Under the pieces are notes generated by a model that was given only the letters and a program-made list of their open reading frames with translations, had not been told where the DNA came from and did no database searches. DNA of 64,000 nucleotides from Eunapius fragilis. Lineage: Eukaryota; Porifera; Demospongiae; Spongillida; Spongillidae. The position numbers and the translations under genes are program-made. The stretch's first letter is position 1, and each line of letters opens with the position of its first letter. The stretch spans positions 9,519,845-9,583,844 of the forward strand of contig OY811978.1 of NCBI GenBank assembly GCA_963681505.1. Direction: 5' to 3'. Below are positions 47,274 to 59,804 of the stretch, in pieces.

Positions 47274-47754
47274 ACACGTTTTTGGGGTTCAAATCCTGGT
47301 GAGGTCAATTTTTTCCCCTTCATCCTTTTTTTCCCTTCTTAGCAGGGAGTGCAATTGTATCGAAGGATGTTGTCTGTGTTGTAGTATCAACTTTTATTTG
47401 TGGGATGTTTATTTTAGCTTGCAATAAAATACGGGCACGCAATGGGCGCGCAATAGTTACGTTTTGTTACGCATTGTTATTAGTTTTTGCAGTTAGGCGT
47501 TATGATTAACGTTGGAAAATACAATTTGGCCTGAGTCGCCTGACGTAGAGTGCAATTGCTTCAAACGGGACATATACTGCAAGCAAAGCTGCAACAAGCA
47601 AACTAGTATATATATTTATATTTATATTTATATAATATACTGGACAGATCCTGTAATATATTTATTGTGCTCGGGAATTCCACGGCATGCATGCAGGGGT
47701 TTATTCATTCTGCGTGACCATCATTAAAATTTTGATAATTATTTCTTCCGTGTG

Positions 47755-48786
47755 ATGTGTTCTTTATATAACTGCGGTGTCATTCACGTCTCGTTAGCAC
47801 CTGCCAATATGACGGCAAACGGAACTGACGAAGAGTTCGATGCGGTCACTGCACTAACGGCTCTAGGAGTTATTCACGTGCTAGTGGTTGTCGTTCCGAC
47901 GCAACTTCTGGGAGCACCGATTGTTTTCATCATTCACAAGCACATGCGAAGGACAGGCATAAATCCAGTAACGCTTCTGTACCTCTACGTCACTGTTGTA
48001 TGTATGCTTGGAACTATAATTAACGGCTTTCTGTTAGACGTGTCACTCATTACCGGTAGTTCGTTTTTAGGCAATTGTACCAACTTTCCCGTCAATAAGA
48101 TTCAGCTTGTTGTATATTTCGGCTTCCATACAGCTCTAGCTATGACTGTAGGAGTCATAGCCGTTACTCAGTTCCTGACGTTGAGATATGGCAAAATTGT
48201 CAAGTCGACGTTCACGACTCTGCTATTCTCTGCCGTTGTGTTCGCCAGTTTTGGACTTAGCTGCATATTTTTCAACGGTCAGGCCATCGAGATAAGAGGA
48301 TCAGTGTGCAAGTCAAATACAAAGGCGGGCGCCACAAACGCAGGAGTTTGGACTGCTTTCGCTTATGCAATACCGCTCGCAATCACGATTTTGTTCTCCA
48401 CCCTCACGTGCACCAAAGTGAAGAACGCGGTTTCCACGCAACAGATGACCGTCGTGGCCTCGGTGGTAAAAATCAATGCCATCAACATCGCAGTTTACGT
48501 TGTCTTCCGCTTGTGCTACGTCACCATTTTTTACACGTCCGTTGGTGTGGTTAAACCTCAGGCTAAGCTGAACACATTTACAATCATAGCCCGTTACGTC
48601 AACGACCTTATCTACCCGGCTACGTTGGCATCCATCGTTCTGGTACATAAAGGACTTCGCAGTACACTTAATGCCAACTGCGGGACGTTGGCTGGATATC
48701 CGGAGCAGAGTACGCCTGATGACAGTGGCGAGCACATGAACGACTGCAATTATCTATCTACAGATAAAGCTATTCCCATGACTTGA
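47755..48786 (+). CDS. Single-exon seven-transmembrane receptor (rhodopsin-like GPCR candidate)
   Basis: An intronless ORF of 343 codons from the ATG at 47755; the ATG at 47809 (MTANGTDEEF) is an alternative start that leaves a short N terminus with NGT glycosylation potential. Seven hydrophobic segments are visible (from residue 1 of the longer form): about 38-62, 72-97, 112-137, 148-170, 199-222, 240-266 and 275-300. The third ends in LRYGK at the place of the DRY motif, and the seventh has ARYVNDLIYP, similar to N(D)PxxY. The C-terminal tail of about 45 residues is Ser/Thr/Asp-rich, as for arrestin or kinase sites. It is probably a plasma-membrane receptor; ligand and G-protein partner cannot be inferred. 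Lineage-specific single-exon 7TM receptors are common in sponges. No poly-A signal is asserted. Confidence 0.8.
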   Translation: MCSLYNCGVIHVSLAPANMTANGTDEEFDAVTALTALGVIHVLVVVVPTQLLGAPIVFIIHKHMRRTGINPVTLLYLYVTVVCMLGTIINGFLLDVSLITGSSFLGNCTNFPVNKIQLVVYFGFHTALAMTVGVIAVTQFLTLRYGKIVKSTFTTLLFSAVVFASFGLSCIFFNGQAIEIRGSVCKSNTKAGATNAGVWTAFAYAIPLAITILFSTLTCTKVKNAVSTQQMTVVASVVKINAINIAVYVVFRLCYVTIFYTSVGVVKPQAKLNTFTIIARYVNDLIYPATLASIVLVHKGLRSTLNANCGTLAGYPEQSTPDDSGEHMNDCNYLSTDKAIPMT

Positions 48787-48994
48787 CGCATGTGCATGCA
48801 AGTTTATATGTAGATTGCATGCCGTCACAGTTACTTAATTTGCGTATATATATGTATGTGCATACCAACGCTATATATTACACGTGTATATAAACAGACT
48901 ACTTTATGAAACTGCATGCATGAAACTGTATGCAGGCATGAACACGTAAATGAAATGATATTCGACCGATACGCGTGCTACTCATGCATGCTGG

Positions 48995-51870
48995 CTACAC
49001 CGTCACATCGGTTGGTTTCGATGTCCATCTTTTCATGCTCTTCTTCACCAGATGCACTGGCATTATGTATATCAGACTGGCATATGGTGACAGTGAGAAC
49101 ACTAGAGTGTGAAAAGCCGCGAACGCATCGATTGCGATATTTAAATGATCTGGATCGAGTCGACATGTTTCGGTTCCAAGTGTCTCACAGAGGAAGTAAT
49201 CATCCACATAGTCATACGTCCTGTACGTCTCCAACATGTGTACCGCAACGGTGGTGCCAAAAAGAATAATGACGTAAATGAAGACGGCCGCCAACTTCCA
49301 TTCCGGAGCACAGCACTTCGAACATCGGCGCTGCATTAGCAAAAAATTATTACTGTGTATTTAGATACCTTTAACTGCATGTGCATGTGTGCACTTGAGT
49401 ACATGTTTAGAATGTTATACAGTAGCGTTTCAGTTAATAGTATACTGTGTTATTATTATGTGGGACAGCGGCCACGACATTGAAAATGACACCGTGCGTT
49501 ATAAAATAGCCCAAAATAACCCAAAGTTAGCGTTCGGAAAATATGTAGCGATTCGATTTTAACGTGAAGCATTTTTAATCATTATTTGTACAAAAGTCTC
49601 ACAACTGCATGCATGTGGCCATGCACAGGGCATGCAAAGTTATACAGAGTTATGTGATATTCATCCGACTGAGGGGTTATGCACACAATGTATGAGAGTT
49701 TGTGTGCATGTTATGAATGGCTTACGTAATTAGAAGCCGCCACTTCCTCCTTCATCAACTTCCATGTTGTCAATCCAACGAGGGCAGCTATCGCGCCGCA
49801 CATTCCGTAGAAAGGAATGAAAGAAAAGTAAAACGTGTTGCCATCTGTGCTCTCGCTCAAGTATGCGGTGATCAAACAGGCGCAAACTGAGCAGGGTACA
49901 AGAAATGACGTCAGAAGCACGAAGGCATGGATGTAGGTCATCTTTCGCTTGTTGCCGAATACATTTTTGGAGCTGTACGGAAACCAGACACTCCAAAGCA
50001 AGATGGTCGTGTGAGCCAAAGGGAATACCACCATCAGATAAGCGAGAAATATGTTGAGGAAAGCTGTGCGGAGGTGAGCAAAAGTGCCCGGGCTGCAAAT
50101 TATATCACTGCATAATAATTTGGATTTACATTAAATGTATTTACTCTTATTCAAATATGTATGTAAATACATTTCCGCTATAGTAAATGAATTGTGTTGA
50201 TGTCACATATACCATATTTACTAACACATTTGCACCACATTGGATTAATAGTAAATCCATTATGCAAATACACTGTAAATCTAAATTATTATGCAGTGTA
50301 TAGTTTTCCAAATTCCTGCAGGACTGTATGATGCATGCATGCATGTGCGATAATAAATGTATGCATGTCTGCATATATGACAGTTGAACCTGCCTTAACG
50401 GTCGCCTCTGCATAACTAAATGATCTCACGCTATATACAGGGTTCTGAGTTGGACAGCCACCTTTTCTTTTTTACAAAGGAAGGTGACCACTTATAGAGG
50501 TTCCACTGTATAAGCAAGGTGGCGCACGTGTATGTATGGAGGCATGCCGCAAACGTGAGTATTCTAACTAACAATATTAATTAATGTGGTGCACGTGCAT
50601 TATGTATCATAGATCCACACGCATCCATGCATTGGTTCACACGCAATCTTTTCCATAGCCAAGTACACAAATAGGGTACCTCGGAACTGGCAAAGAGGAC
50701 TTGGATAGTTGTAGTTTTCAAAATAGTCTGATGTAGTGCAACAGTCCACAACATTCGTGATATAGTAAGCAACTCCGGATAACAACCAGTATATTAGAAG
50801 AATGGAGGGGAACTTTTTCCTGTATGATAAAATAAACAGAGGCTTGATATCGCATACAATTTCAAACAAGTGCCGCATTTGCGAGCAAGCTTACATGACT
50901 TTATAGTTGAAACCAGAAGTGATGAAGGCAACCATACAACCAAAAATGCCGAAGAAATACAAACCATTTGTAACTGCCTGGTTTCCATCGTTAAACACGC
51001 TGCACGTTGGCTTGCACAATCCAGATGCCACGTTATAATAGAAACGTTCAGAGCATGATGTTCTGTTTGCAAATCCAGTGGGATACTCTGAGTGGGTATA
51101 TATTGCGTATGCATGAATAGTTATTTTCAAAACTAAGCACATGCATGCATTGTGCATGCATCACGCACAAGCAGTTACATTCATGCATACTGACTATAAG
51201 AGGCTCCATATTCTTAATAATACAGGTTGCCTAGTTCTTCCAGTCAGTAAATGTTATACGTATTATAACCAATTAGGCTTAACTTGTACAATTTAGTAAT
51301 ATATGATGCCTTTTTGCCAACAAGTTCAGTGGTATACAGTGACAACCTTTACAAAGTGCGGTCACCCTCGGGCCAAATATCTATATAGCCTTTGTAAAAA
51401 GGTGACTGCCCAGCGGAGAACCGTGCATGTGTGTATAGCGTGGGATCATTTGGGGACCTATACGTTATGACGCTGCATGGTAACCGGCCAACTCCGGTGA
51501 CCGTTGAGGCAGGTTCCACTGTAATATGTCACTTGAAACAGCGCATGTTTATGCATGTGCATGCAAACACTAACCGACTCCCGTGGACGGGGTGCTGTTC
51601 AAACACATCTCGAGATCATTGAGGGAGGCATTAGATATCGATGATGTTAAACCGAAGGTACTTAAGCATATGTCTGTCATCATCACGCATCTCGTGCCAT
51701 TCTGTTGCGCAATCTGGAGTTGCTGGGCAGCGGAGACCTCTCTCAGGTACTGCAGCACCGTGGGGGACCCGTAGGAGAACAGGTCTCCTCCATCAAAGCA
51801 TAAAGTACGGTCCTTGAGGACGTCACGACAAACCACTCCTTTGTAAGGCTGCGGGCTGCACACTGCCTCC
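48995..51870 (-). CDS. Multi-exon seven-transmembrane receptor with Cys-rich ectodomain (5' end not found)
   Basis: Exons with consistent GT-AG sites and phase: 51870-51575 (Cys-rich ectodomain, CSPQPYKGVVCRDVL, DICLSTFG), 51062-50895 (TSCSERFYYNVASGLCKPTC, then TM1 GLYFFGIFGCMVAFI), 50820 to about 50633 (TM2 SILLIYWLLSGVAYYI, a Cys-rich loop, start of TM3), 50092-49726 (TM4 and TM5, then FSFIPFYGMCGAIAALVG) and 49330-48995 (TM6 KLAAVFIYVIILFG, TM7 DAFAAFHTLVFSLSPYASLI, stop). The junction from 49726 to 49330 is in phase 0 (…SNY|RRCSKCC…). The C-x-C pattern just before TM1 and the late-TM layout recall Frizzled-class or Frizzled-like receptors without a recognisable CRD, but that is inference. 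It is on the opposite strand to the 47755 receptor; the two 3' ends converge about 210 bp apart. A signal peptide and first exon are not identified. Confidence 0.7.
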
Positions 51871-52186
51871 TGCAAAGTAAACAATTTCACTTTTAATATC
51901 AAGTGTGGAGACAAAATGGACCTTATTATGTCACATAACTGACGTGCACGATATGGGGTGAGCAATATATGGTCTTAGCTTGCCACATTACTGCTATACG
52001 CGGACATGACAAAGCATGCATTAGATCCAACGCCCAACGTTGCAGTGTTACCATGTACAACAAAGGGTATCACATGTAGCTAGGCGTACATAATACAATT
52101 ATGAAATACTAAGCACATGGCTAATCTAATATAATTATATATATACATAATATGTATATATATAATTATATTAGATTGGATCCCCT

Positions 52187-52763
52187 GATTACAATATGTA
52201 CATTCAAATGATATGATTTAGGCAACCGTTTTGAAAATATATAGAACCAATGGCGGTACCTTATATATATGGAACAGTGTCTAGCAAAATCACCCTTATG
52301 ATACTTTATCAAATTTCCAGGACAAGTATAACGCTCGCATTGAAATGTATGGCTAATTATAAATTCAGTGCCTAATAACTTTATGACGGGTAGTCCAATT
52401 TAGGATGCGTAAGGACCACTTGATAGAAGCTCTTTGGAGTTCACGGAGAATGAAAATTTTTGAAACCTTGAAAAACTTTCAAGGTTTCAAAATTTTTCAT
52501 TCTCCGTGAACTCCAAAGAGCTTCTATCAAGTGGTCCTTGCGCATCCTAAATTGGACTACCCGTCATAAAGTTATTAGGCACTGAATTTATAATTAGCCA
52601 TACATTTCAATGCGAGCGTTATACTTGTCCTGGAAATTTGATAAAGTATCATAAGGGTGATTTTGCTAGACACTGTTCCATATATATAAGGTACCGCCAT
52701 TGGTTCTATATATTTTCAAAACGGTTGCCTAAATCATATCATTTGAATGTACATATTGTAATC
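52187..52763. repeat. 577-bp near-perfect palindrome
   Basis: The arms run from gattacaatatgtacattc (52187) to the complementary end at 52763, with the centre near 52475 (ccttgaaaaactttcaagg). I see one clear mismatch (gcgtaagg / gcgcaagg). No coding sequence. It could be a fold-back transposon or a recent inverted duplication. Confidence 0.95.
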
Positions 52764-54947
52764 CACCATCTCATCAACACTTACGGGTGTGCATGGACTA
52801 ATCCAACTGGATCTCTAGTTGTGTGTGTGACCCATGCATGCACCAAATGTGTGAACCTCTCCTTTTGGTGTGCGACATGTAAGCATATATTGTATGTGCA
52901 TTGCTGAAGAGATAAGGATATTATCAGTTGTCATTGCTATTGAGATCGGGATCTACGCTTCCACTACAATATGATAGTTACAGTGTAGCACGTAAAACAG
53001 GGCTTAATTGATCGGCTGCTTTAAAATTGGCTGCTCACTTAATTATGCATGCACCACGTATGCACAATTTATATATGGGGAATCCCACAAAACATATTTA
53101 CAGTGGGGACTCGCAAATGGAGACTTTTCGCACCTCGCAGATGGAGAAAATACGACCTTTATAATAACTGTCAGTTGATATACCCCTGCCGACTTCAGTA
53201 CATGTTTTCTCCATATGCGAGTCCCCCCTGTAATTTAGAGTTGGTGAAAAACCACAATCAGACACTAGATGAATTTAGTTAGACATTATATTGGTGCTGC
53301 AAGCAAAGTCCCGTGCGCGCACGTGTTTCCCGGAGTAACCTACATGCGCATATATATTATATAATATAGTCTGCAATAGTCTGCATATAGGGCCTATGTG
53401 CCTGCATGATGTAATTCACTGCAGGCTCATGCATTCAGTTTTACGGTGGTCGACGGGGGGACGGGGGAGGGAATGCTGTTATCATACATGGCTTCCTATA
53501 ACGTCATCGAAAGTCCCTAAAAGCAACCATTTTTCCTGTTGGTGTAGGCCAGGGGCGGGTGCACAAATGCGGGGAAGGGGGGGGGGGGGGGGGACCTGGA
53601 TGCTATATCAACCGCAATTGGTCTGCCATGATATATTGCAATGCTGTTTGGAAGCGCATGTATGACATTAACCGCGCCCACTGAAACTAGCTTGCTATTT
53701 ATTATGGACAAGAAAAGGCACGTGCTCTCGTAATACAGATGGCGTTTTGTCTACCCATCCTCGGACCGGTATTATGCAAAACAAAAATAAACTTTTCCCA
53801 CGCATTAGTCGACTCAGGGGTGTTAAGGCAGGTTACACCTCAATAAAGCCACTGAACAACCTAGAAAAAATGCATACTTCAGTGTCTTTTTGTACAATTA
53901 CTACTCATGCCCTGGCCAAAGTTTTGATACTTCTGAGTTATTTGATGAGTTGCAGATCAAATTCATTGCTTACATTCAATAGAAATCCAGATCGTGAAAG
54001 CCCTTTTTTTTTCATCTAAAATGTTGATTTAAGTTGTTTCTAATCGTTGGTGCTAATTTTCTTTCGCCACTACTGTAATTATGGCTTTTATAAACAAAAA
54101 ACAAGCAGAAATTTTGTAGTGTTGCTGATACTTCTTATGTTTAAGATGGCCTCATCGCGCAATGTTCAATCAAAGTCACACTATAATACTGCGCTGCTTC
54201 TCAGCCATTTAGATAGATATCCATGCATTACTGCATAAGCTATGCCGTCTGTACAGGACTTAGTGATATAAACATTTACTATTAACAGATGGCAGAAGCA
54301 ACCAACTGCAGCTTTGGGATTCTAGCCATTGCCCAAACTCTATATGTACAAAAAGGGTGTGTGAAAACACTTCCTCCAATACAATAGCGCAACATGTACA
54401 CACACAACTCACATGTGAGTTCAACACACACAAAAACAACACGAGGAAACAAGGCACAGTCCTGCACAAAACGGTATCTGTTTTTGTGCAGGACTGTACC
54501 TGTTTCCACGTGCACAGCGGAACTTTCAGTGAACAGATCGGGAAACGTGGAATGAACATCAAGTGCTTTATTTTAAAAACTGTACTGAAGTGCATAATTA
54601 AAATTAGGGCACGTCGAAACTTCTTCCAACATGCACACCGTAACATTTTATAGTTGTTTTTTAAACATTCTCTTAACCTCAATAGCCCATGACAAACAAT
54701 CCACATTAACGTTTTTACTTAATTCAATGATCTAAGCGTAATTATACACTGTTATTACTAAAACAATATTGAACTTTTTCGTGTGTCGTGTGACTACTCG
54801 TAATCTGCTACAAATTACCCTATGCTTGATGCAGTTTTACGGTAGTAAATCATGTGATAAAAGGAAGCCACCCACCAATGTATCTAAAGGACTGAATGGC
54901 CAAGGCCTAAGGATTAACAAATCCTACATATTTACGCGCGCGACTTG
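52764..54947. other. No gene seen
   Basis: A/T-rich DNA with short unsupported ORFs. It has a G tract at about 53577-53594, a small inverted pair at about 53106-53225 (gggactcgcaaatgg / ccatatgcgagtccc) and a hairpin at 54436-54505 (cacagtcctgcacaaaa and complement). Confidence 0.5.
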
Positions 54948-55167
54948 AGCCTGGTTCACAAAAGAGCCCGCGATGCGACGCGATGGTTGTCGCAGGAATA
55001 GGAAAAAAAAATTCTATTCCTGCGACGTCGCAGTGATAAACCACACCTAAACCACGCCCGATACTGGTACGTTAATATTAAGAATTGATGGCCGAGTCCA
55101 GAGCCGAGTTTTTTTTTCATTCATCGCGACGCATCGCGGGCTCTTGCATCATATTGTGAACCAGGCT
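54948..55167. mobile_element. MITE with AGCCTGGTTCACA termini
   Basis: 220 bp. The left end is agcctggttcacaaaagagc and the right end its complement (gctctt…tgtgaaccaggct). Subterminal cgcgatgcgacgcgatg / cgcgacgcatcgcg and gtcgcaggaatag / ctattcctgcgac are also inverted. No ORF. Confidence 0.85.
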
Positions 55168-55221
55168 AGCTTTAGTCCTATGCTTTATAATAAAATTACA
55201 TGATTGACAATCAATGCTTAC

Positions 55222-55533
55222 CACGTTCTGCCTGCTATAGACCAAAAAAGGGCCAAGCATCCAAGCCACAGATGATGCGATACAAATGAATATTATTGCA
55301 ACAAGCGTGCACGTTTTCCCGATCCGCACGTTTTCCTTGCTCTCATCTATTGATTCCTTCTTCATAGGCTCAAGCTGCTTTCGCTCGGTGCATAGCTTAG
55401 AGATGCCGACTTCTTTCTTCTCCATCTCTTCGTATGCCTGCGAGATCTCCAGTTCTGTAAACTCCCTCTGCTTTTCCAATGTACTGCAGCTCATGCTCAA
55501 TTTGGTTGCAATGGAATAGATTTTGCGAATTGT
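55222..55533 (-). CDS. Isolated exon: coiled coil plus one transmembrane segment
   Basis: 104 codons in phase 0 between a 3' splice site (ataacag|acaattcgc) and a 5' splice site (aacgtg|gtaagc). The first 65 residues are charged and heptad-like (TLEKQREFTELEISQAYEEM, then EKKEVGISKLCTERKQLEP), and TLVAIIFICIASSVAWMLG is a membrane span. The next MITE begins 55 bp past the exon. No neighbouring exons can be assigned, so gene identity and length are unknown. It could be a membrane-anchored coiled-coil protein or a fragment. Confidence 0.45.
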
Positions 55534-56003
55534 CTGTTATATCCCAAGGCTTAACCGCAAACAGTGTTGGCGTACAACTCATGCAAGTTATTAACACATT
55601 AATTGCAAACCGATGATGTAATATTGTAGAGTTAATTTTAACTTTTAATGTATACGTTAAGTCAACGTTTAACTCTCAAACTTAATAATACATCAACCGA
55701 TACACGATTAATGTTCCCATAAGGAGATTTCTGGTTTAGATCAATGGCCTTAACTAACTACGATAGGAGGCATTCGCTTTTTGCAGTTGTTAATTGCTGT
55801 GGACTTTTTTTGCTTAGGTGTGCACTTTTCTGTTATTCATATACGTATAAGCGACAAACTGATCACAGTTCGTTTCGTTCATCAAAGACTATTTATTTAT
55901 TTTTAAAGTGCAACCAATAATTGTGCAAACGTACAGGCAAACGTACAAGCACTTCTACACGGTACTGAAAAATATAACAACACAACACAATACACACATA
56001 CAC

Positions 56004-56053
<50 letters not shown>

Positions 56054-56093
56054 TTGCTTTGGTCCAAGCAAACACAGCAGTGCATTGAACTGC
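55534..56093. other. 3' flank of the TBC gene, no separate gene seen
   Basis: Contains a CA tract (55982-56048) and, on the minus strand, AATAAATAAATAG at about 55890-55902, a plausible poly-A signal about 190 bp after the stop codon of the TBC gene. Confidence 0.45.
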
Positions 56094-58242
56094 TCAGACT
56101 TCAGAGGCCATGACAGCTCTGGTGTAAGGGTCCAAGTTTTTATCTACACGTCGGCCTTCAAATACAAGCTTTGACTGTTCGGCAAAGAACTGGCACATCT
56201 CTGGCTCCTGTTGAATGATGAAGGCAAACTGCTCGTAGGTAATGAACCATTCAGCATGTGTGCTGCATGTCTGGATTGCTTCTGAACCAATAACCCCACC
56301 ATTGCCTGTGCCCTCAAATGCATTACTGTCAAGTACAGGGCCAGTAACAGTATCCTTCCCTTGAGGGCCAGTAATAGCATCATTCCCTTGAGGGCCTGTA
56401 ACTGCATCATTCCCTTGAGGGCCAGTAACAGTATCCTTCCCTTGAGGGCTAGTAATTGCATCATTCCCTTGAGGGTTATTAACAGTATCTTTCTCTTGAA
56501 GGCTAGTAATAGTATCGTTAGTGTGCTGAGGTGTTTCCACTGTTTCCACTACACACTGTTCAACACATGGTTTGCTCAAACAATCGCGAATACCTGACGC
56601 CAGACCTGATGATAAGTCTATGCCTGGAGCTGGTGAGGGTGTGGAGGTCACAGGTGTTGATGTGCCTTCAACCAAACCAACACTGCTTGATGATCCACCT
56701 TGTGATTGTCCACCAACTCCCACCACCAGTGCAAGGTCATCCTTGCCTTCTTCCTTATCACTAGCTGCCTCTGCTGCCCTACCTTCGTCACGATTCCTCT
56801 CACCCAGCTTGAGCATAGCATTGGCCACCAAACCCATCACATGGAACAGCTGGGGGTGGTCTGGGTACCCTTCAAGGAAAAGGAACATAGTCCTACAGAG
56901 TTCAATGTAATCTGACTGCATGGCAGGAAGAGACAAAAGATGAGGGGTGGGGCACAATTAGACCTACACACACACACACACATATATACATGTACATGTA
57001 CCCACACACATTCACACATACAGCATATCACACCTCAGTAAGGGGTAAGGGGCTGAAAGAGGTGTCCAAAGGCGACTGAGGCTGGTCTTTCCTTCCCACA
57101 CCAGTAAACAGTAGTGCTAAGGACAAGAAAGAACAGTAACCACAATTACCATGACAACCACAGCATATATGCCATCAGAATGAAACAGTAACCTCAGGAC
57201 AGAGAGCATAACTAGTACAGTGGCTGTACCTGAGTCATCTTCAGAAACATGCAAGTGGACCGGCTCTTTATCCTCAGCAGGTGCTGAATTTGAGCTTTTC
57301 CTCGCAGGCTCCACCCCCTCCACATCTTCATCTGTGCATGTTGTGTGAGCATGTTTGATGGGAGGGTGGGGGGAGGGAGGGAAACAATGGTATACTGTAC
57401 ATATAAGCATGTACTGTAAGTTTCCTTTCAACAGCACAATCTTCATTGCCATTCAACTCTACTTATCCCTACTTATCCCTCCATAACTCTATTTATCCCC
57501 CACCCAGTTCTATTTATTCCCCCCACCCAGCTCTACACATGTATTTTAACCTGTGTCCGAGTCACTTGATGGCATAGAGACTACACTGCAAGTGGTTGCC
57601 ATAGCAGCAGGCAGTGGTGAGGAAACCCTGCTGGTAAGCTTGGAACAATGGAGGCTGAAGAGAAGCTTGAGCCTCTCCTGGAGTGTGGCTCTGGTCATGA
57701 CAAAAAAGGCCTTTGAAAAAACACTGAAGTTCATCTGTTTAAGGTTCTCTGTATCTGTGAGCTGGTAAGCATGTGGGGAGATGAGGTAGATGGTGTGGGG
57801 AGGAGGGAAATGGTGAGCATGTGGGGAAGAGGGAGATGAGGTACATGTTAGGAGGTAGATGGACAGAAGAAAAAGGTGCTCTTTGATCCATTGAGATAAT
57901 GTACGTGTACCATCATTACACACACACCTGCACACACATACACACACCTGCACACACACACCTGCACACACACACACACCTGCACACACATACACACACC
58001 TGCACCACACCTGCACACACACCTGCACACACACACACCATGCGCACACACACGCACACACACGCACACACACACACACATGCACACACACGCCACGCAT
58101 GCACACACGCGCACACACACACCACGCACACACACACATGCACACACACACACACGCACACACACACCACGCAAACACACACGCACACAACACATGCACG
58201 CACACACACACACACATGCACACACACACCACGCACACACAT

Positions 58243-58303
<61 letters not shown>

Positions 58304-59751
58304 GCAAACACGGAGCTGGATGAGCGTGCACACATGCGGGTTGATTAGCATGAGAAACTAACCCTGAACAACCGTTTGGCCATGAGGTTAGAGTGATCCC
58401 CCAGTCCCCATGGAGACAAACACTTGAACAGCATCACAAAGCGTTGCTGATCAATGGTGGGCTCCAGACGTCCGTACGAAGTGGCCACCATCTGGAAGTT
58501 TGTCTTCCTCCCCCAAAACACAGCCTGCCTATGGCCCTCCTAAAATGGCACAGAGGAGACAACACACATGAGATCACATCTGAGCAGACTGGTGTAGCCA
58601 TTGCATGTGACATCTGATGCGTACATACATGCACACGTATACAGAGGAGTTCCTTATTTCAGCCGATTTAAAAACACATTACAGCGGGGATATGTGTGTG
58701 TCAAGAGACACATGCTGAGTGTGTACATACTGCCATGAAGGATGGAGGGGAGGAGAGAGGGGGGAGGGGATAGCAGAGTCCACTGTTACCAAGGCGATTG
58801 GGAAGAGGGGTGGGAGGATGGGGGCGGGAGAAAGAGGGGCACAGTATACAGATCACGCACACAAGGTACATGTGTACCTCAAACCACTTGTACAAGGTCT
58901 CCATCTCCTTGCGAGAAAATTTGCTATGCTCCAGACAGGCTCTAAGCACAGTTCTCTTGTTATTGTTGATGATGTTCTGTGGGGATAGTAGATGGTGGAG
59001 TGAAAGGATGTGATGAGGGTGGTGGAGATGAGAGGATGTGATGGTGAGGGTGGTGGAGATGAGAGGATGTGATGGTGAGGGTGGTGGAGATGAGAGGATG
59101 TGATGGTGAGGGTGGTGGAGATAAGAGGATGTGATGGTGAGGGTGGTGGAGATGGGAGAATGTGATGGTGAGGGTGGTGGAGATGAGAGAATGTGATGGT
59201 GAGGTGGAAAAGGGGATGTGATGAGGGTGGTGGAGATGGGAGGATGTGACGGTGAGGGTGGTGGAGATGGGAAGATGTGATGGTGAGGGTGGAAAAGGGG
59301 GATGTGATGAGGGTGGTGGAGATGGGAGGATGTGATGGTGAGGGTGGTGGAGATAGGAGGACGTGAGGGTGATGGAGACAGGATGTAATGTGAGGGTGGG
59401 GGAAATGAGAGGATGTGAGTGAGGGTGGGGGAGATGGAAGGATGTGGTGGAGGTGACACAAAAATGAAACACTGCTCATAGGTACAAACTTTTAAGGTTT
59501 TCCCTAACCACAATATAGTGCCTATGTGTACACAACTGACCTATAGCTGATGATACTACACACAACTGACCTAGCCGATAATAAATGCTAAATGTATGTG
59601 TATGTGTGTGCACGTGTGGGTAGGGTATGTACATTTTGTGCATGTGTGTATGTGGGTATGAGGTACGAGAGTATGCGTATATGCGCATGCATACAAATTA
59701 GAAATGGAAGTCACAATGGCACACACAAACATACACACATACACACATACA

Positions 59752-59804
<53 letters not shown>

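Noticed and set aside
47280..47300. Possible tRNA gene (ggttcaaatcc)
   Set aside because: Only a B-box-like motif is present; no acceptor, D or anticodon arm can be folded upstream because the GT tract intervenes.
54260..54706. 148-codon minus-strand ORF
   Set aside because: Cys/Phe-rich with no domain, spans a small hairpin, and no splice sites link it to the 55222-55533 exon.
58701..59513. 270-codon Ser/Pro/His-rich minus-strand ORF
   Set aside because: Translation of the intronic 31-33-bp minisatellite; only the embedded 33-codon segment at 58878-58976 is a real exon.
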